A stretch of DNA of 45,078 bases from an uncultured Eubacterium sp. (GTDB taxonomy: Bacteria; Bacillota; Clostridia; Lachnospirales; Lachnospiraceae), in contig NZ_CAKRAS010000023.1 of the NCBI RefSeq assembly GCF_934295145.1, positions 1 through 45,078 on the forward strand, read 5' to 3'. The notes beneath the pieces were generated by a model that worked only from the letters and a program-made list of their open reading frames with translations, did no database searches and was not told where the DNA came from. Positions within the stretch are counted from its first letter, which is position 1. Each line of letters begins with the position of its first letter. Of this stretch, positions 8,394-16,133 are shown piece by piece. The position numbers were made by a program, and so were the translations under genes.

Positions 8394-11300
8394 TTATTCT
8401 TCATCAAGAATGCTATCATCAAACTCTTCCATAAAATCATCTGCGTCAGAGTTCTCCTGCTCTTCTTCTACATCTACCAGTTCTTCGTTTTCATTGAATT
8501 CCTGTTTTGAGAATCCCATTGCTCCGAAGGACTCTTTCTCTTCGTAGTTGAAGTTTCTGTCTCCGGAAATGATCGCATTCAGGTCTGTATTTCCATATTC
8601 GCTTGTTTCAAGCAGTTTTACTTCCTCACCATTCTCGTCTTCCAGTGTTACATCCAGACCAAGTGACTGTAACTCTTTCAACAGTACCTTGAAGGACTCC
8701 GGAATACCTGGCTCAGGAATATTATCACCTTTGATGATTGCTTCGTAAGTTTTTACACGTCCGATCACATCATCAGATTTTACTGTCAGGATCTCCTGCA
8801 GTGTGTATGCTGCACCATAAGCCTCAAGTGCCCATACCTCCATCTCACCGAAACGCTGTCCACCGAACTGAGCTTTACCACCCAGCGGCTGCTGTGTAAC
8901 GAGAGAATAAGGACCGGTAGAACGTGCATGAATCTTGTCGTCTACCAGATGATGCAGTTTCAGGTAATGCATGTGTCCGATTGTTACCGGGCTGTCAAAA
9001 TACTCACCGGTACGTCCATCACGCAGTCTTACTTTACCATCACGGGAAATCGGAACGCCTTTCCACAGTTCACGGTGATCTCTGTTTTCATACAGATAAT
9101 CAAGAACTTCCGGACGCAGTTCTTCCTCATGTTTCTCTTTGAACTCTTCCCATGTTAAGTTTACATAATCATTTGCCAGATCCAGAGTATCCATAATATC
9201 AGTCTCTTTTGCACCGGCAAAAATTGGTGTCGCCACGTTAAATCCAAGTGCTTTTGCAGCAAGACTCAGATGAATCTCCAGCACCTGTCCGATATTCATT
9301 CGGGAAGGTACGCCCAGCGGATTTAATACGATATCCAGCGGACGGCCATTCGGAAGGAACGGCATATCCTCTACCGGAAGTACACGGGAAACAACACCCT
9401 TGTTACCATGACGTCCGGCCATCTTATCACCAACAGAGATTTTTCTCTTCTGAGCGATATAGATACGAACTGCCTGGTTTACACCCGGTGATAATTCATC
9501 ACCATTTTCACGTGTAAATACTTTTGCATCTACAACGATACCGTACTCACCATGCGGTACTTTTAAGGAAGTATCACGTACTTCTCTTGCTTTTTCACCG
9601 AAGATCGCACGAAGCAGTCTCTCTTCTGCTGTCAGCTCTGTCTCTCCCTTCGGAGTCACTTTGCCAACCAGAATATCACCGGCACGAACTTCAGCACCGA
9701 TACGGATGATACCTCTCTCATCCAGATCTTTCAGTGCGTCATCGCCGACACCTGGAACATCTCTTGTGATTTCTTCCGGTCCAAGCTTTGTATCACGTGC
9801 TTCTGCTTCATATTCTTCAATATGGATAGATGTGTAAACATCATCCTGAACCAGACGCTCACTTAACAGTACAGCATCCTCGTAGTTATAACCTTCCCAG
9901 GTCATGAATCCGATCAGCGGGTTCTTACCAAGACCAAGCTCACCGTTTGCAGTAGAAGGACCGTCAGCGATAACCTGTCCTGCCTGCACATGGTCGCCTT
10001 TGAATACGATTGGTCTCTGGTTATAGCAGTTAGACTGGTTGCTTCGAGAGAACTTTGTCAGTTTGATTGTCTCTCTGCTTCCGTCATCATCGTATTTGAT
10101 TGTAATTTCGTTGGAGCAAGCGCGTTCAATAACACCGGCACGTTTTGCAACAACACAAACGCCAGAGTCAACGGCAGCCTTCGGCTCCATACCTGTACCA
10201 ACAACTGGTGCCTCTGTAGTCAGAAGCGGCACGGCCTGACGCTGCATGTTTGCTCCCATCAGCGCACGGTTCGCATCATCATTCTCAAGGAACGGGATCA
10301 ATGCGGTAGCAACTGAGAATACCATCTGCGGAGATACATCCATATAATCAAATAATGTCTTGTCGTACTCCTGCGTCTCTTCTCTGAATCGACCAGATAC
10401 GGAATTACGAACGAAGTATCCGTTCTCATCCAGTTTCTCATTCGCCTGTGCTACATGGTAATTATCCTCTTCATCCGCTGTCATGTATACAACTTCATCT
10501 GTTACACGTGGATTCTTAGGATCTGATTTATCAATTTTACGATATGGTGCTTCTACGAAACCATACTCATTAATTCTCGCATAAGATGCAAGGGAGTTAA
10601 TCAGACCGATGTTCGGTCCCTCAGGTGTCTCTACCGGACACATTCTTCCATAATGAGAGTAATGAATATCTCGCACCTCGAATCCTGCACGATCTCTGGA
10701 CAGACCACCTGGTCCTAATGCAGACAGACGACGTTTATGAGTCAGCTCACCCAGTGGGTTGTTCTGATCCATGAACTGTGACAGCTGGGAAGAACCAAAG
10801 AACTCTTTGACTGCAGCTGTAACGGGTTTGATGTTGATCAGACTCTGCGGTGTGATCGTATCAAGATCCTGTGTTGTCATTCTCTCACGAACTACTCTCT
10901 CCAGACGGGAAAGACCAATTCTGTACTGGTTCTGAAGCAACTCACCTACCGCACGGATACGACGGTTTCCAAGGTGATCGATATCGTCATCGTTTCCGAT
11001 ACCGTACTCCAGATGCATATTATAGTTAATAGAAGCAAGAATATCTTCTTTTGTAATATGTTTCGGAATCAAATCGTGGATATTTCTGCGAATTGCTTCT
11101 TTGATATCCTCGATATCTGTATTGTCTTCCAGAATCTGTGCCAGAACCGGATAGTAAACCAGCTCATGAACCCCCAGTTCTTCCGGATTTACATCTACAT
11201 AATGACGAAGATCCACCATCATACTGGACAGAACTTTTACATTTCTCTCCTCTGTCTGGATCCATACATAAGGAACTGCCGCATTCTGGATCGCATCTGC

Positions 11301-12254
11301 CAGTTCACGATCGACTTTCTGACCTGCCTCTGCCAGAACCTCACCTGTGCTCGGATCCACAACATCCTCTGCCAGAATCTGTCCATTGATGCGGTTTTTC
11401 AGCATTAATTTCTTATTAAATTTATATCTTCCGACCTTAGCCAGATCATATCTTCTAGGATCGAAGAACATTGCCATGATAAGACTCTCTGCGCTTTCCA
11501 CAGACAGTGGCTCACCTGGACGGATTTTTTTGTATAACTCTAAAAGACCTTCCTGATAGTTTGTAGAAACGTCTTTACCAAAACTTGCAATGATTTTTGG
11601 TTCTTCACCAAACAGATCGATGATCTCCTGGTTTGTACCAATACCAAGTGCACGGATCAATACTGTGATCGGCACTTTACGTGTACGGTCTACACGTACA
11701 TAGAAGACATCATTGGAGTCTGTCTCATATTCCAACCATGCACCACGGTTTGGAATAACAGTACAGGAATACAGTTCTTTTCCAATCTTATCATGGGCAA
11801 TTCCATAATAAATACCCGGGGAACGAACAAGCTGACTTACAATTACACGTTCAGCACCGTTAATTACAAATGTACCTGTCTCTGTCATCAGCGGCAGATC
11901 ACCCATGAAGATCTCATGCTCATTAATCTCGTCTGCTTCTTTATTGTAAAGTCTTACTTTTACTTTTAAAGGAGCTGCATATGTCGCATCACGCTCTTTA
12001 CACTCTGGAATGGAATATTTTACATCCTTCTCACACAATGTGAAATCTGTAAATTCCAGACTCAGATGTCCACTGTAATCAGCAATCGGCGAAATATCCG
12101 CAAACACTTCTTTAAGGCCTTCTTCCAAAAACCAATTGTAGGAATTCTTTTGAACCTCAATCAGGTTTGGCATTTCCAGAACCTCTTTTTGTCTCGAATA
12201 ACTCATACGCAAACTTTTTCCGTTTATGACCGGACGTATCCTGTTTTTCTCCAT
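8394..12254 (-). CDS. rpoB: DNA-directed RNA polymerase subunit beta
   Basis: Second catalytic subunit of RNA polymerase; binds nucleotides and rifampicin. It has 1286 residues and begins MEKNRIRPVINGKSLRMSYS, in the Lachnospiraceae style. The rifampicin-pocket region (GSSQLSQFMDQNNPLGELTH, then KRRLSALGPGGL) lies around residues 485-517 and is wild-type. The catalytic-core segment GDKMAGRHGNKGV and the C-terminal GGKAQFGGQRFGEMEVWALE are present. The C-terminus carries a long Asp/Glu-rich tail, echoing the acidic tail of rpoC. A GAGAGGTGA site precedes the ATG. It has its own promoter after the rplL terminator and is followed closely by rpoC. Confidence 0.98.
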   Translation of the reverse strand: MEKNRIRPVINGKSLRMSYSRQKEVLEMPNLIEVQKNSYNWFLEEGLKEVFADISPIADYSGHLSLEFTDFTLCEKDVKYSIPECKERDATYAAPLKVKVRLYNKEADEINEHEIFMGDLPLMTETGTFVINGAERVIVSQLVRSPGIYYGIAHDKIGKELYSCTVIPNRGAWLEYETDSNDVFYVRVDRTRKVPITVLIRALGIGTNQEIIDLFGEEPKIIASFGKDVSTNYQEGLLELYKKIRPGEPLSVESAESLIMAMFFDPRRYDLAKVGRYKFNKKLMLKNRINGQILAEDVVDPSTGEVLAEAGQKVDRELADAIQNAAVPYVWIQTEERNVKVLSSMMVDLRHYVDVNPEELGVHELVYYPVLAQILEDNTDIEDIKEAIRRNIHDLIPKHITKEDILASINYNMHLEYGIGNDDDIDHLGNRRIRAVGELLQNQYRIGLSRLERVVRERMTTQDLDTITPQSLINIKPVTAAVKEFFGSSQLSQFMDQNNPLGELTHKRRLSALGPGGLSRDRAGFEVRDIHYSHYGRMCPVETPEGPNIGLINSLASYARINEYGFVEAPYRKIDKSDPKNPRVTDEVVYMTADEEDNYHVAQANEKLDENGYFVRNSVSGRFREETQEYDKTLFDYMDVSPQMVFSVATALIPFLENDDANRALMGANMQRQAVPLLTTEAPVVGTGMEPKAAVDSGVCVVAKRAGVIERACSNEITIKYDDDGSRETIKLTKFSRSNQSNCYNQRPIVFKGDHVQAGQVIADGPSTANGELGLGKNPLIGFMTWEGYNYEDAVLLSERLVQDDVYTSIHIEEYEAEARDTKLGPEEITRDVPGVGDDALKDLDERGIIRIGAEVRAGDILVGKVTPKGETELTAEERLLRAIFGEKAREVRDTSLKVPHGEYGIVVDAKVFTRENGDELSPGVNQAVRIYIAQKRKISVGDKMAGRHGNKGVVSRVLPVEDMPFLPNGRPLDIVLNPLGVPSRMNIGQVLEIHLSLAAKALGFNVATPIFAGAKETDIMDTLDLANDYVNLTWEEFKEKHEEELRPEVLDYLYENRDHRELWKGVPISRDGKVRLRDGRTGEYFDSPVTIGHMHYLKLHHLVDDKIHARSTGPYSLVTQQPLGGKAQFGGQRFGEMEVWALEAYGAAYTLQEILTVKSDDVIGRVKTYEAIIKGDNIPEPGIPESFKVLLKELQSLGLDVTLEDENGEEVKLLETSEYGNTDLNAIISGDRNFNYEEKESFGAMGFSKQEFNENEELVDVEEEQENSDADDFMEEFDDSILDEE

Positions 12255-12335
12255 TGACGCTTCACCTCTCGTTTTCTTTTTCTATCCCTGAAAAGGGCGC
12301 AATAAGCCCCATCAAACCACAATAGTGCATTTACC

Positions 12336-12364
12336 ATAATAGCATACTAGTTTTTCCAAGTCAA
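12336..12364 (-). promoter_or_regulatory. rpoBC promoter
   Basis: Minus-strand TTGACT (12359-12364) and TATTAT (12336-12341) with a 17-bp spacer, 81 bp before rpoB. Between this promoter and the rplL terminator are two small hairpins: an 8-bp stem AGGAAATT/AATTTCCT at 12424-12445, and GCAC-TTC-GTGC near 12400. Confidence 0.75.
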
Positions 12365-12452
12365 GTTTTTTTTACTTTTTATATGCGAGTACGCATCGTT
12401 TGCACGAAGTGCTTTTGTTTGACAGGAAATTGCGTTGAATTTCCTATTACAT

Positions 12453-12483
12453 AAAAAAACACCAGCCGGTTTCCCGACTGGTG
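12453..12483 (-). terminator. rplJL terminator
   Basis: Stem CACCAGtCGG/CCGgCTGGTG (12460-12483), followed on the minus strand by seven T (12453-12459). It lies 18 bp after the rplL stop codon: a standard intrinsic terminator separating rplJL from rpoBC. Confidence 0.88.
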
Positions 12484-12501
12484 AAAATAATCTGTATAAA
12501 A

Positions 12502-12879
12502 TTATTTAAGAGTAACTTTAGCGCCTTCAGCCTCAAGTTTAGCTTTGATATCCTCAGCTTCTGCTTTGTCAGCGCCCTCTTTAACCATCTTCGGAGCCTC
12601 GTCAACAACAGCTTTAGCTTCTTTTAATCCTAAGCCTGTTAACTCACGAACAACTTTGATAACTTTAACTTTGTTCGGGCCAACCTCTGTTAACTCAACA
12701 TCAAACTCTGTTTTCTCTTCAGCTGCGCCTGCTGCGTCTCCGCCTGCTGCTGCAACTACAACGCCTGCTGCTGCAGATACGCCAAACTCTTCTTCACATG
12801 CTTTTACAAGGTCATTTAACTCTAAAACAGTTAACTCTTTAATCGCTTCAATAAATTCTGCGGTTGTTAATTTTGCCAT
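12502..12879 (-). CDS. rplL: 50S ribosomal protein L7/L12
   Basis: Stalk protein that recruits the translational GTPases. The 125-residue product has the N-terminal dimerisation region (TTAEFIEAIKELTVLELNDL), an Ala/Gly-rich hinge (about residues 36-52) and the C-terminal factor-binding domain ending EAEGAKVTLK, with the conserved VIKVVRELTGLGLKEAKAVV helix. GGAGGT lies 8 nt before the ATG. It follows rplJ by 82 bp, in the usual pairing that supplies several L12 copies per L10. Confidence 0.97.
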   Translation of the reverse strand: MAKLTTAEFIEAIKELTVLELNDLVKACEEEFGVSAAAGVVVAAAGGDAAGAAEEKTEFDVELTEVGPNKVKVIKVVRELTGLGLKEAKAVVDEAPKMVKEGADKAEAEDIKAKLEAEGAKVTLK

Positions 12880-12961
12880 TACTTTTTACCTCCAATTTTT
12901 CGATATTTTCATCTTTTAATATTCTAATTTTCAAGCTGCTATTTGCAGCTTCATCACCGGA

Positions 12962-13522
12962 TTACTCTGCCGGTGTCTCTTCTGCTGCCGGAGCTTCCTC
13001 TGCTGTCTCTTCAGCAGCTGCTGGCTCGCAGTTTGCAGCGCCACCCTGCTCTGCGATCTGATTGATAACGCGAGCGAAGTTTGTGATCGGAGACTGGATG
13101 CTTCCAAGTAATTTGGAAAGAAGATCCTGTCTGGACGGAATGCTTGCGATTGTCTGCATTCCTGCTGCATCATAATAATCGCCTTCTACAACACCAGCTT
13201 TAATTTCAAGAGCCGGAGCTGTTTTTGCAAATTTTGCAAGAATTCTTGCCGGAGCTGTTGCATCTTCTTTTGAGATTGCGATTGCGCTTGGTCCCTCAAG
13301 AACCGGTGCAAGTGCTTCAAAATCAGTGCCTTTGAATGCGAAATTCATTAATGTGTTCTTATAAACTTTATAAGAAACACCAGCTTCTCTTAATTCTTTA
13401 CGTAACTGTGTATCCTCAGATACGGTAAGTCCACGGTAGTCTACAACTACGACAGACTGTGCACCATCAATCTGAGCTGCGATTTCCTGAACGATAGGCT
13501 GTTTCAGTTCTACTTTTGCCAC
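12962..13522 (-). CDS. rplJ: 50S ribosomal protein L10
   Basis: Base of the ribosomal stalk; binds 23S rRNA and carries L12 dimers on its C-terminal helix. It starts at a GTG (complement of 13520-13522) with AAGGAGGT upstream, giving MAKVELKQPIVQEIAAQIDG. The core VVVDYRGLTVSEDTQLRKEL and KVYKNTLMNFA segments are typical. At 186 residues it is slightly longer than the E. coli protein because of an Ala/Glu/Pro-rich tail (AAEETAEEAPAAEE). It is preceded by an L10-type leader and attenuator, which indicates autoregulation. Confidence 0.96.
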   Translation of the reverse strand: MAKVELKQPIVQEIAAQIDGAQSVVVVDYRGLTVSEDTQLRKELREAGVSYKVYKNTLMNFAFKGTDFEALAPVLEGPSAIAISKEDATAPARILAKFAKTAPALEIKAGVVEGDYYDAAGMQTIASIPSRQDLLSKLLGSIQSPITNFARVINQIAEQGGAANCEPAAAEETAEEAPAAEETPAE

Positions 13523-13610
13523 GAATCGTGCACCTCCTTCTTAAATTTTGTTTCCTCAGACGAAAACGGGAATCCATTCACATAGGAAGTACTCACTTTC
13601 CATGCTACAT

Positions 13611-13641
13611 AAAAAATCCCTCTGCCACGCAGACAGAGGGA
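13611..13641 (-). terminator. Attenuator in the rplJ leader
   Basis: Stem CCCTCTG/CAGAGGG (13618-13624 with 13634-13640), flanked by one further pair and followed on the minus strand by six T (13611-13616). It sits between the L10-binding leader and the rplJ start, so it acts inside the leader as a conditional terminator, not at a gene end. Confidence 0.75.
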
Positions 13642-13776
13642 GAAAATTCTTTTACACAAACATTAAACTGTTTTGTAATTCCCTCGGCAGGTTCTGCGTT
13701 TATGCCATGATGGCACCTGCTGTCTTCGGCAATTTTGTAATTTTTCAATTACACACTGTTGTATTTTCACACAACA
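13642..13776 (-). ncRNA. Ribosomal protein L10 leader
   Basis: The 305-bp gap between rplA and rplJ holds a leader that resembles the known L10-binding RNA family. A GCAGGT/ACCTGC stem (13687-13692 with 13715-13720) encloses a TGCCA/TGGCA inner stem and is followed on the minus strand by the characteristic CCGAGG. A 9-bp hairpin near the 5' end (about 13756-13779, CACTGTTGT/ACAACAGTG) precedes it. The known role is binding of L10 or the L10-L12 complex to repress its own operon. Boundaries are approximate; a covariance-model search would settle them. Confidence 0.7.
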
Positions 13777-13781
13777 GTGCA

Positions 13782-13810
13782 ATTATATCATTGTATCATT
13801 TCGATGTCAA
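13782..13810 (-). promoter_or_regulatory. rplJL promoter
   Basis: Perfect consensus on the minus strand: TTGACA (13805-13810), a 17-bp spacer and TATAAT (13782-13787). It lies just after the rplA stop and drives the L10 leader and rplJL. Confidence 0.88.
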
Positions 13811-13827
13811 CAACAATTCAAAACTTT

Positions 13828-14520
13828 TTACACATATTTAGCAGTGTTTAATTTAACACCAGGTCCCATTGTAGAAGTCATTGTTACGCTCTTCAGATAC
13901 TGACCTTTCAGTGCACTTGGTCTTGCTTTGATGATGGCATCCATAAGGGTCTGGAAGTTGTCCGCTAATTGCTCTTCTGTAAAGGATGCTTTTCCAATTG
14001 GCACATGGATAATATTTGTTTTGTCCAGTCTGTACTCAATCTTACCTGCTTTAATATCATTGATTGCTTTTGTAACATCCATAGTTACTGTACCAGCTTT
14101 CGGGTTTGGCATTAAACCTTTCGGTCCAAGTACACGTCCAAGACGTCCAACAACACCCATCATATCCGGTGTAGCTACTACTACATCAAAATCAAGCCAT
14201 CCTTCGTTCTGGATCTTCGGAATTAATTCCTCACCACCAACAAAATCAGCACCTGCAGCCTGAGCCTCGTCTACTTTTGTACCTTTAGCGAATACAAGCA
14301 CACGAACTGTTTTACCTGTTCCGTGTGGCAGTACAACAGCACCACGGATCTGCTGCTCAGCGTGACGTCCATCACAACCTGTACGGATGTGAAGTTCGAT
14401 GGTCTCGTCAAACTTTGCTGTAGCGTTCTCTTTTACAAGTTTGATTGCATCTGCACTTTCATACTGAACTGTTCTGTCGATTTTTTTCGCACTATCGACA
14501 TATCTTTTTCCTCTTTTCAT
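13828..14520 (-). CDS. rplA: 50S ribosomal protein L1
   Basis: Component of the mobile L1 stalk, which guides E-site tRNA release; it also represses its own mRNA in many bacteria. The 230 residues match the family length. Landmarks are MKRGKRYVDSAKKIDR at the start, the LPHGTGKTVRVLVFAKG segment and MPNPKAGTVTMDV in domain II. The ATG follows AGGAGGTTATAATTC. It lies 57 bp after rplK; a small GGGAG/CTCCC hairpin sits in that gap and could be part of the L1 target, though I cannot match it to a consensus. Confidence 0.97.
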   Translation of the reverse strand: MKRGKRYVDSAKKIDRTVQYESADAIKLVKENATAKFDETIELHIRTGCDGRHAEQQIRGAVVLPHGTGKTVRVLVFAKGTKVDEAQAAGADFVGGEELIPKIQNEGWLDFDVVVATPDMMGVVGRLGRVLGPKGLMPNPKAGTVTMDVTKAINDIKAGKIEYRLDKTNIIHVPIGKASFTEEQLADNFQTLMDAIIKARPSALKGQYLKSVTMTSTMGPGVKLNTAKYV

Positions 14521-14577
14521 GAATTATAACCTCCTGTGGTTGTATCGGGAGAGGACCCTCCCACTTATTTTCGTTAA

Positions 14578-15006
14578 TTAGTCCTCAGCTACAGTAACAC
14601 CCATACTTCTTGCTGTTCCTTCGATCATGCTCATAGCGCTCTCTAAGGATGCTGCATTTAAGTCTGGCATTTTCAGTTCTGCGATCTCTTTGATCTGAGC
14701 TTTTGTGATTGTTGCTACTTTAGTTTTGTTCGGTACGCCTGAACCAGATTTGATTCCGCAAGCTTTCTTGATCAGAACCGGTGCTGGCGGAGTTTTTGTA
14801 ACGAAGCTGAAGCTTCTGTCTGCATATACTGTAATTACTACAGGGATGATCAGATCACCCTGATCAGCTGTTTTTGCGTTGAACTGTTTTGTAAACTCTA
14901 CGATGTTTACGCCATGCTGTCCAAGTGCAGGACCAACTGGAGGAGCCGGTGTAGCTTTACCAGCAGGAATCTGCAGTTTGATATATCCTTCTACTTTCTT
15001 TGCCAT
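14578..15006 (-). CDS. rplK: 50S ribosomal protein L11
   Basis: Binds the 23S rRNA GTPase-associated centre; in other bacteria it is needed for RelA activation and is the thiostrepton site. The 142 residues begin MAKKVEGYIKLQIPAGKATP and contain the proline-rich PPVGPALGQHGVNI loop and the C-terminal RNA-binding domain (MPDLNAASLESAMSMIEGTA). AAAGGAGG precedes the ATG. It follows nusG by 48 bp in the standard nusG-rplK-rplA order. Confidence 0.97.
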   Translation of the reverse strand: MAKKVEGYIKLQIPAGKATPAPPVGPALGQHGVNIVEFTKQFNAKTADQGDLIIPVVITVYADRSFSFVTKTPPAPVLIKKACGIKSGSGVPNKTKVATITKAQIKEIAELKMPDLNAASLESAMSMIEGTARSMGVTVAED

Positions 15007-15054
15007 TTGAGATTGCCTCCTTTGAATTTTTCGTAATCGTTCCTTTACTTACGC

Positions 15055-15570
15055 TTACATTTTCTTCACTTCTGCGAAACTTATTTCTACCGGTGTTTCG
15101 CGACCGAAAAGCTCTACATTGATAGTCAGGATCTGTTTGCTCTCATTCATGTTCTGGATCACACCAACGGTGTCTTTCCATACACCACCAATGATTGTAA
15201 CAGTATCACCTTCCTTGAAGTCGACTACCACTTTTTCATCTTTGATTCCCAATGGTCTCATCTCAGTTTCCGTGAGTGGCACCGGCTTGGATCCCGGACC
15301 AACAAATCCGGTAACGCCTCTGGTATTTCTGACAACATACCAAGTGTCATCATTCATCACCATATTGATGAGCACATATCCAGGAAACATTTTTTTCTGA
15401 ACCTGCTTTTTTGCACCGTTCTTCAATTCAACAACATCCTGCATCGGAATTCGAACCTCAAGGATCTCATCCTCCAGATGTCTGTTTTCAATTGTTTTCT
15501 CAATGTCTGCTTTTACCTTATTCTCATATCCGGAATAAGTATGAACCACATACCAGTTCGCCTCAGCCAT
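15055..15570 (-). CDS. nusG: Transcription termination/antitermination protein NusG
   Basis: RNA polymerase elongation factor that links transcription to Rho, the ribosome or pausing. The 171-residue protein has the NGN domain (NWYVVHTYSGYENKVKADIE, then KKMFPGYVLI and RNTRGVTGFVGPG) and a C-terminal KOW domain (FKEGDTVTIIGGVWKDTVG, residues about 118-136). The length is normal, with no extra domain, so it is the housekeeping form and not a LoaP-type paralogue. Its start lies 20 bp after secE, with AAAGGTGA upstream. Confidence 0.97.
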   Translation of the reverse strand: MAEANWYVVHTYSGYENKVKADIEKTIENRHLEDEILEVRIPMQDVVELKNGAKKQVQKKMFPGYVLINMVMNDDTWYVVRNTRGVTGFVGPGSKPVPLTETEMRPLGIKDEKVVVDFKEGDTVTIIGGVWKDTVGVIQNMNESKQILTINVELFGRETPVEISFAEVKKM

Positions 15571-15590
15571 AAAAACTCACCTTTGCCTTC

Positions 15591-15797
15591 CTACAGATTT
15601 ACAAGGAAATCAACACCATACTGGATGCCAAGATCCAGCACCGCGATAATTGCACCCAGGATTACGGAAACAACAAGTACTGCTACTGTCTGTTTCCCAA
15701 GTGACTTTTTGTCCAGCCAGACAATTTTCTGAAATTCAGCTTTCAGACCTGTGAACCAGCTCTTTTTCTGAACATCATTTTTCTTGGTTTCTTCCAT
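15591..15797 (-). CDS. secE: Preprotein translocase subunit SecE
   Basis: Small membrane subunit that clamps SecY in the SecYEG channel. The ATG start complementary to 15795-15797 gives 68 residues (MEETKKNDVQKKSWFTGLKA). A GTG three codons upstream is possible but sits too close to the AAAGGA site. The FQKIVWLDKKSLGKQ amphipathic segment is followed by one transmembrane helix (VAVLVVSVILGAIIAVLDLG), as in single-span Gram-positive SecE. It is placed between rpmG and nusG as usual. Confidence 0.93.
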   Translation of the reverse strand: MEETKKNDVQKKSWFTGLKAEFQKIVWLDKKSLGKQTVAVLVVSVILGAIIAVLDLGIQYGVDFLVNL

Positions 15798-15824
15798 GTT
15801 TGTCACATCCTTTGCATCGCCGGA

Positions 15825-15974
15825 TTATTTGGTTTCTTTGTGTAATGTATGCTTTCTACAGAATTTGCAATACTTGTTTACTTCCATTCTTTCAGGATGA
15901 GCTTTCTTATCCTTAGTCAGGTTGTAATTACGCTGTTTGCACTCTGTGCATGCCAATGTAATCTTTACGCGCAC
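15825..15974 (-). CDS. rpmG: 50S ribosomal protein L33
   Basis: Small large-subunit protein near the E site. The frame starts at a GTG (complement of 15972-15974) after GGAGGTGG and encodes 49 residues, starting MRVKITLACTECKQRNYN and ending HTLHKETK. Two C-x2-C pairs (CTEC and CKFC) mark it as the zinc-binding form, so it is sensitive to zinc supply in organisms that also have a cysteine-free copy. It lies 27 bp before secE, the usual Firmicute arrangement, and is the first gene after the block's promoter. Confidence 0.93.
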   Translation of the reverse strand: MRVKITLACTECKQRNYNLTKDKKAHPERMEVNKYCKFCRKHTLHKETK

Positions 15975-16045
15975 AACTTTCCACCTCCATTAAATTTCTT
16001 TGCAACTGTTTGTCCATGATAAATCATGTACATTCAATTTTAGGC

Positions 16046-16101
16046 ATAAAAAAAAGACCTACTTCCATCGCCCATCTACTATAGCATAGGAAGCAAGTCT
16101 T
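16046..16101 (-). terminator. Pilus operon terminator
   Basis: A 13-bp stem (16089-16101 paired with 16054-16066, two G-U pairs) with a 22-nt loop is followed on the minus strand by at least eight T (from 16055 downward). It lies 33 bp after the adhesin stop. Its 5' arm and loop coincide with the spacer and -10 box of the rpmG promoter. Confidence 0.85.
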
Positions 16102-16107
16102 CGTCAA
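16078..16107 (-). promoter_or_regulatory. rpmG-secE-nusG promoter
   Basis: Minus-strand TTGACG (16102-16107) and TATAGT (16078-16083) with an 18-bp spacer, about 100 bp before rpmG. The spacer contains the left arm of the pilus terminator and the -10 box lies in its loop, so RNA started here cannot form that hairpin. Confidence 0.75.
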
Positions 16108-16133
16108 CCTCTTTTTCTGTTTTTTTATTGTTT

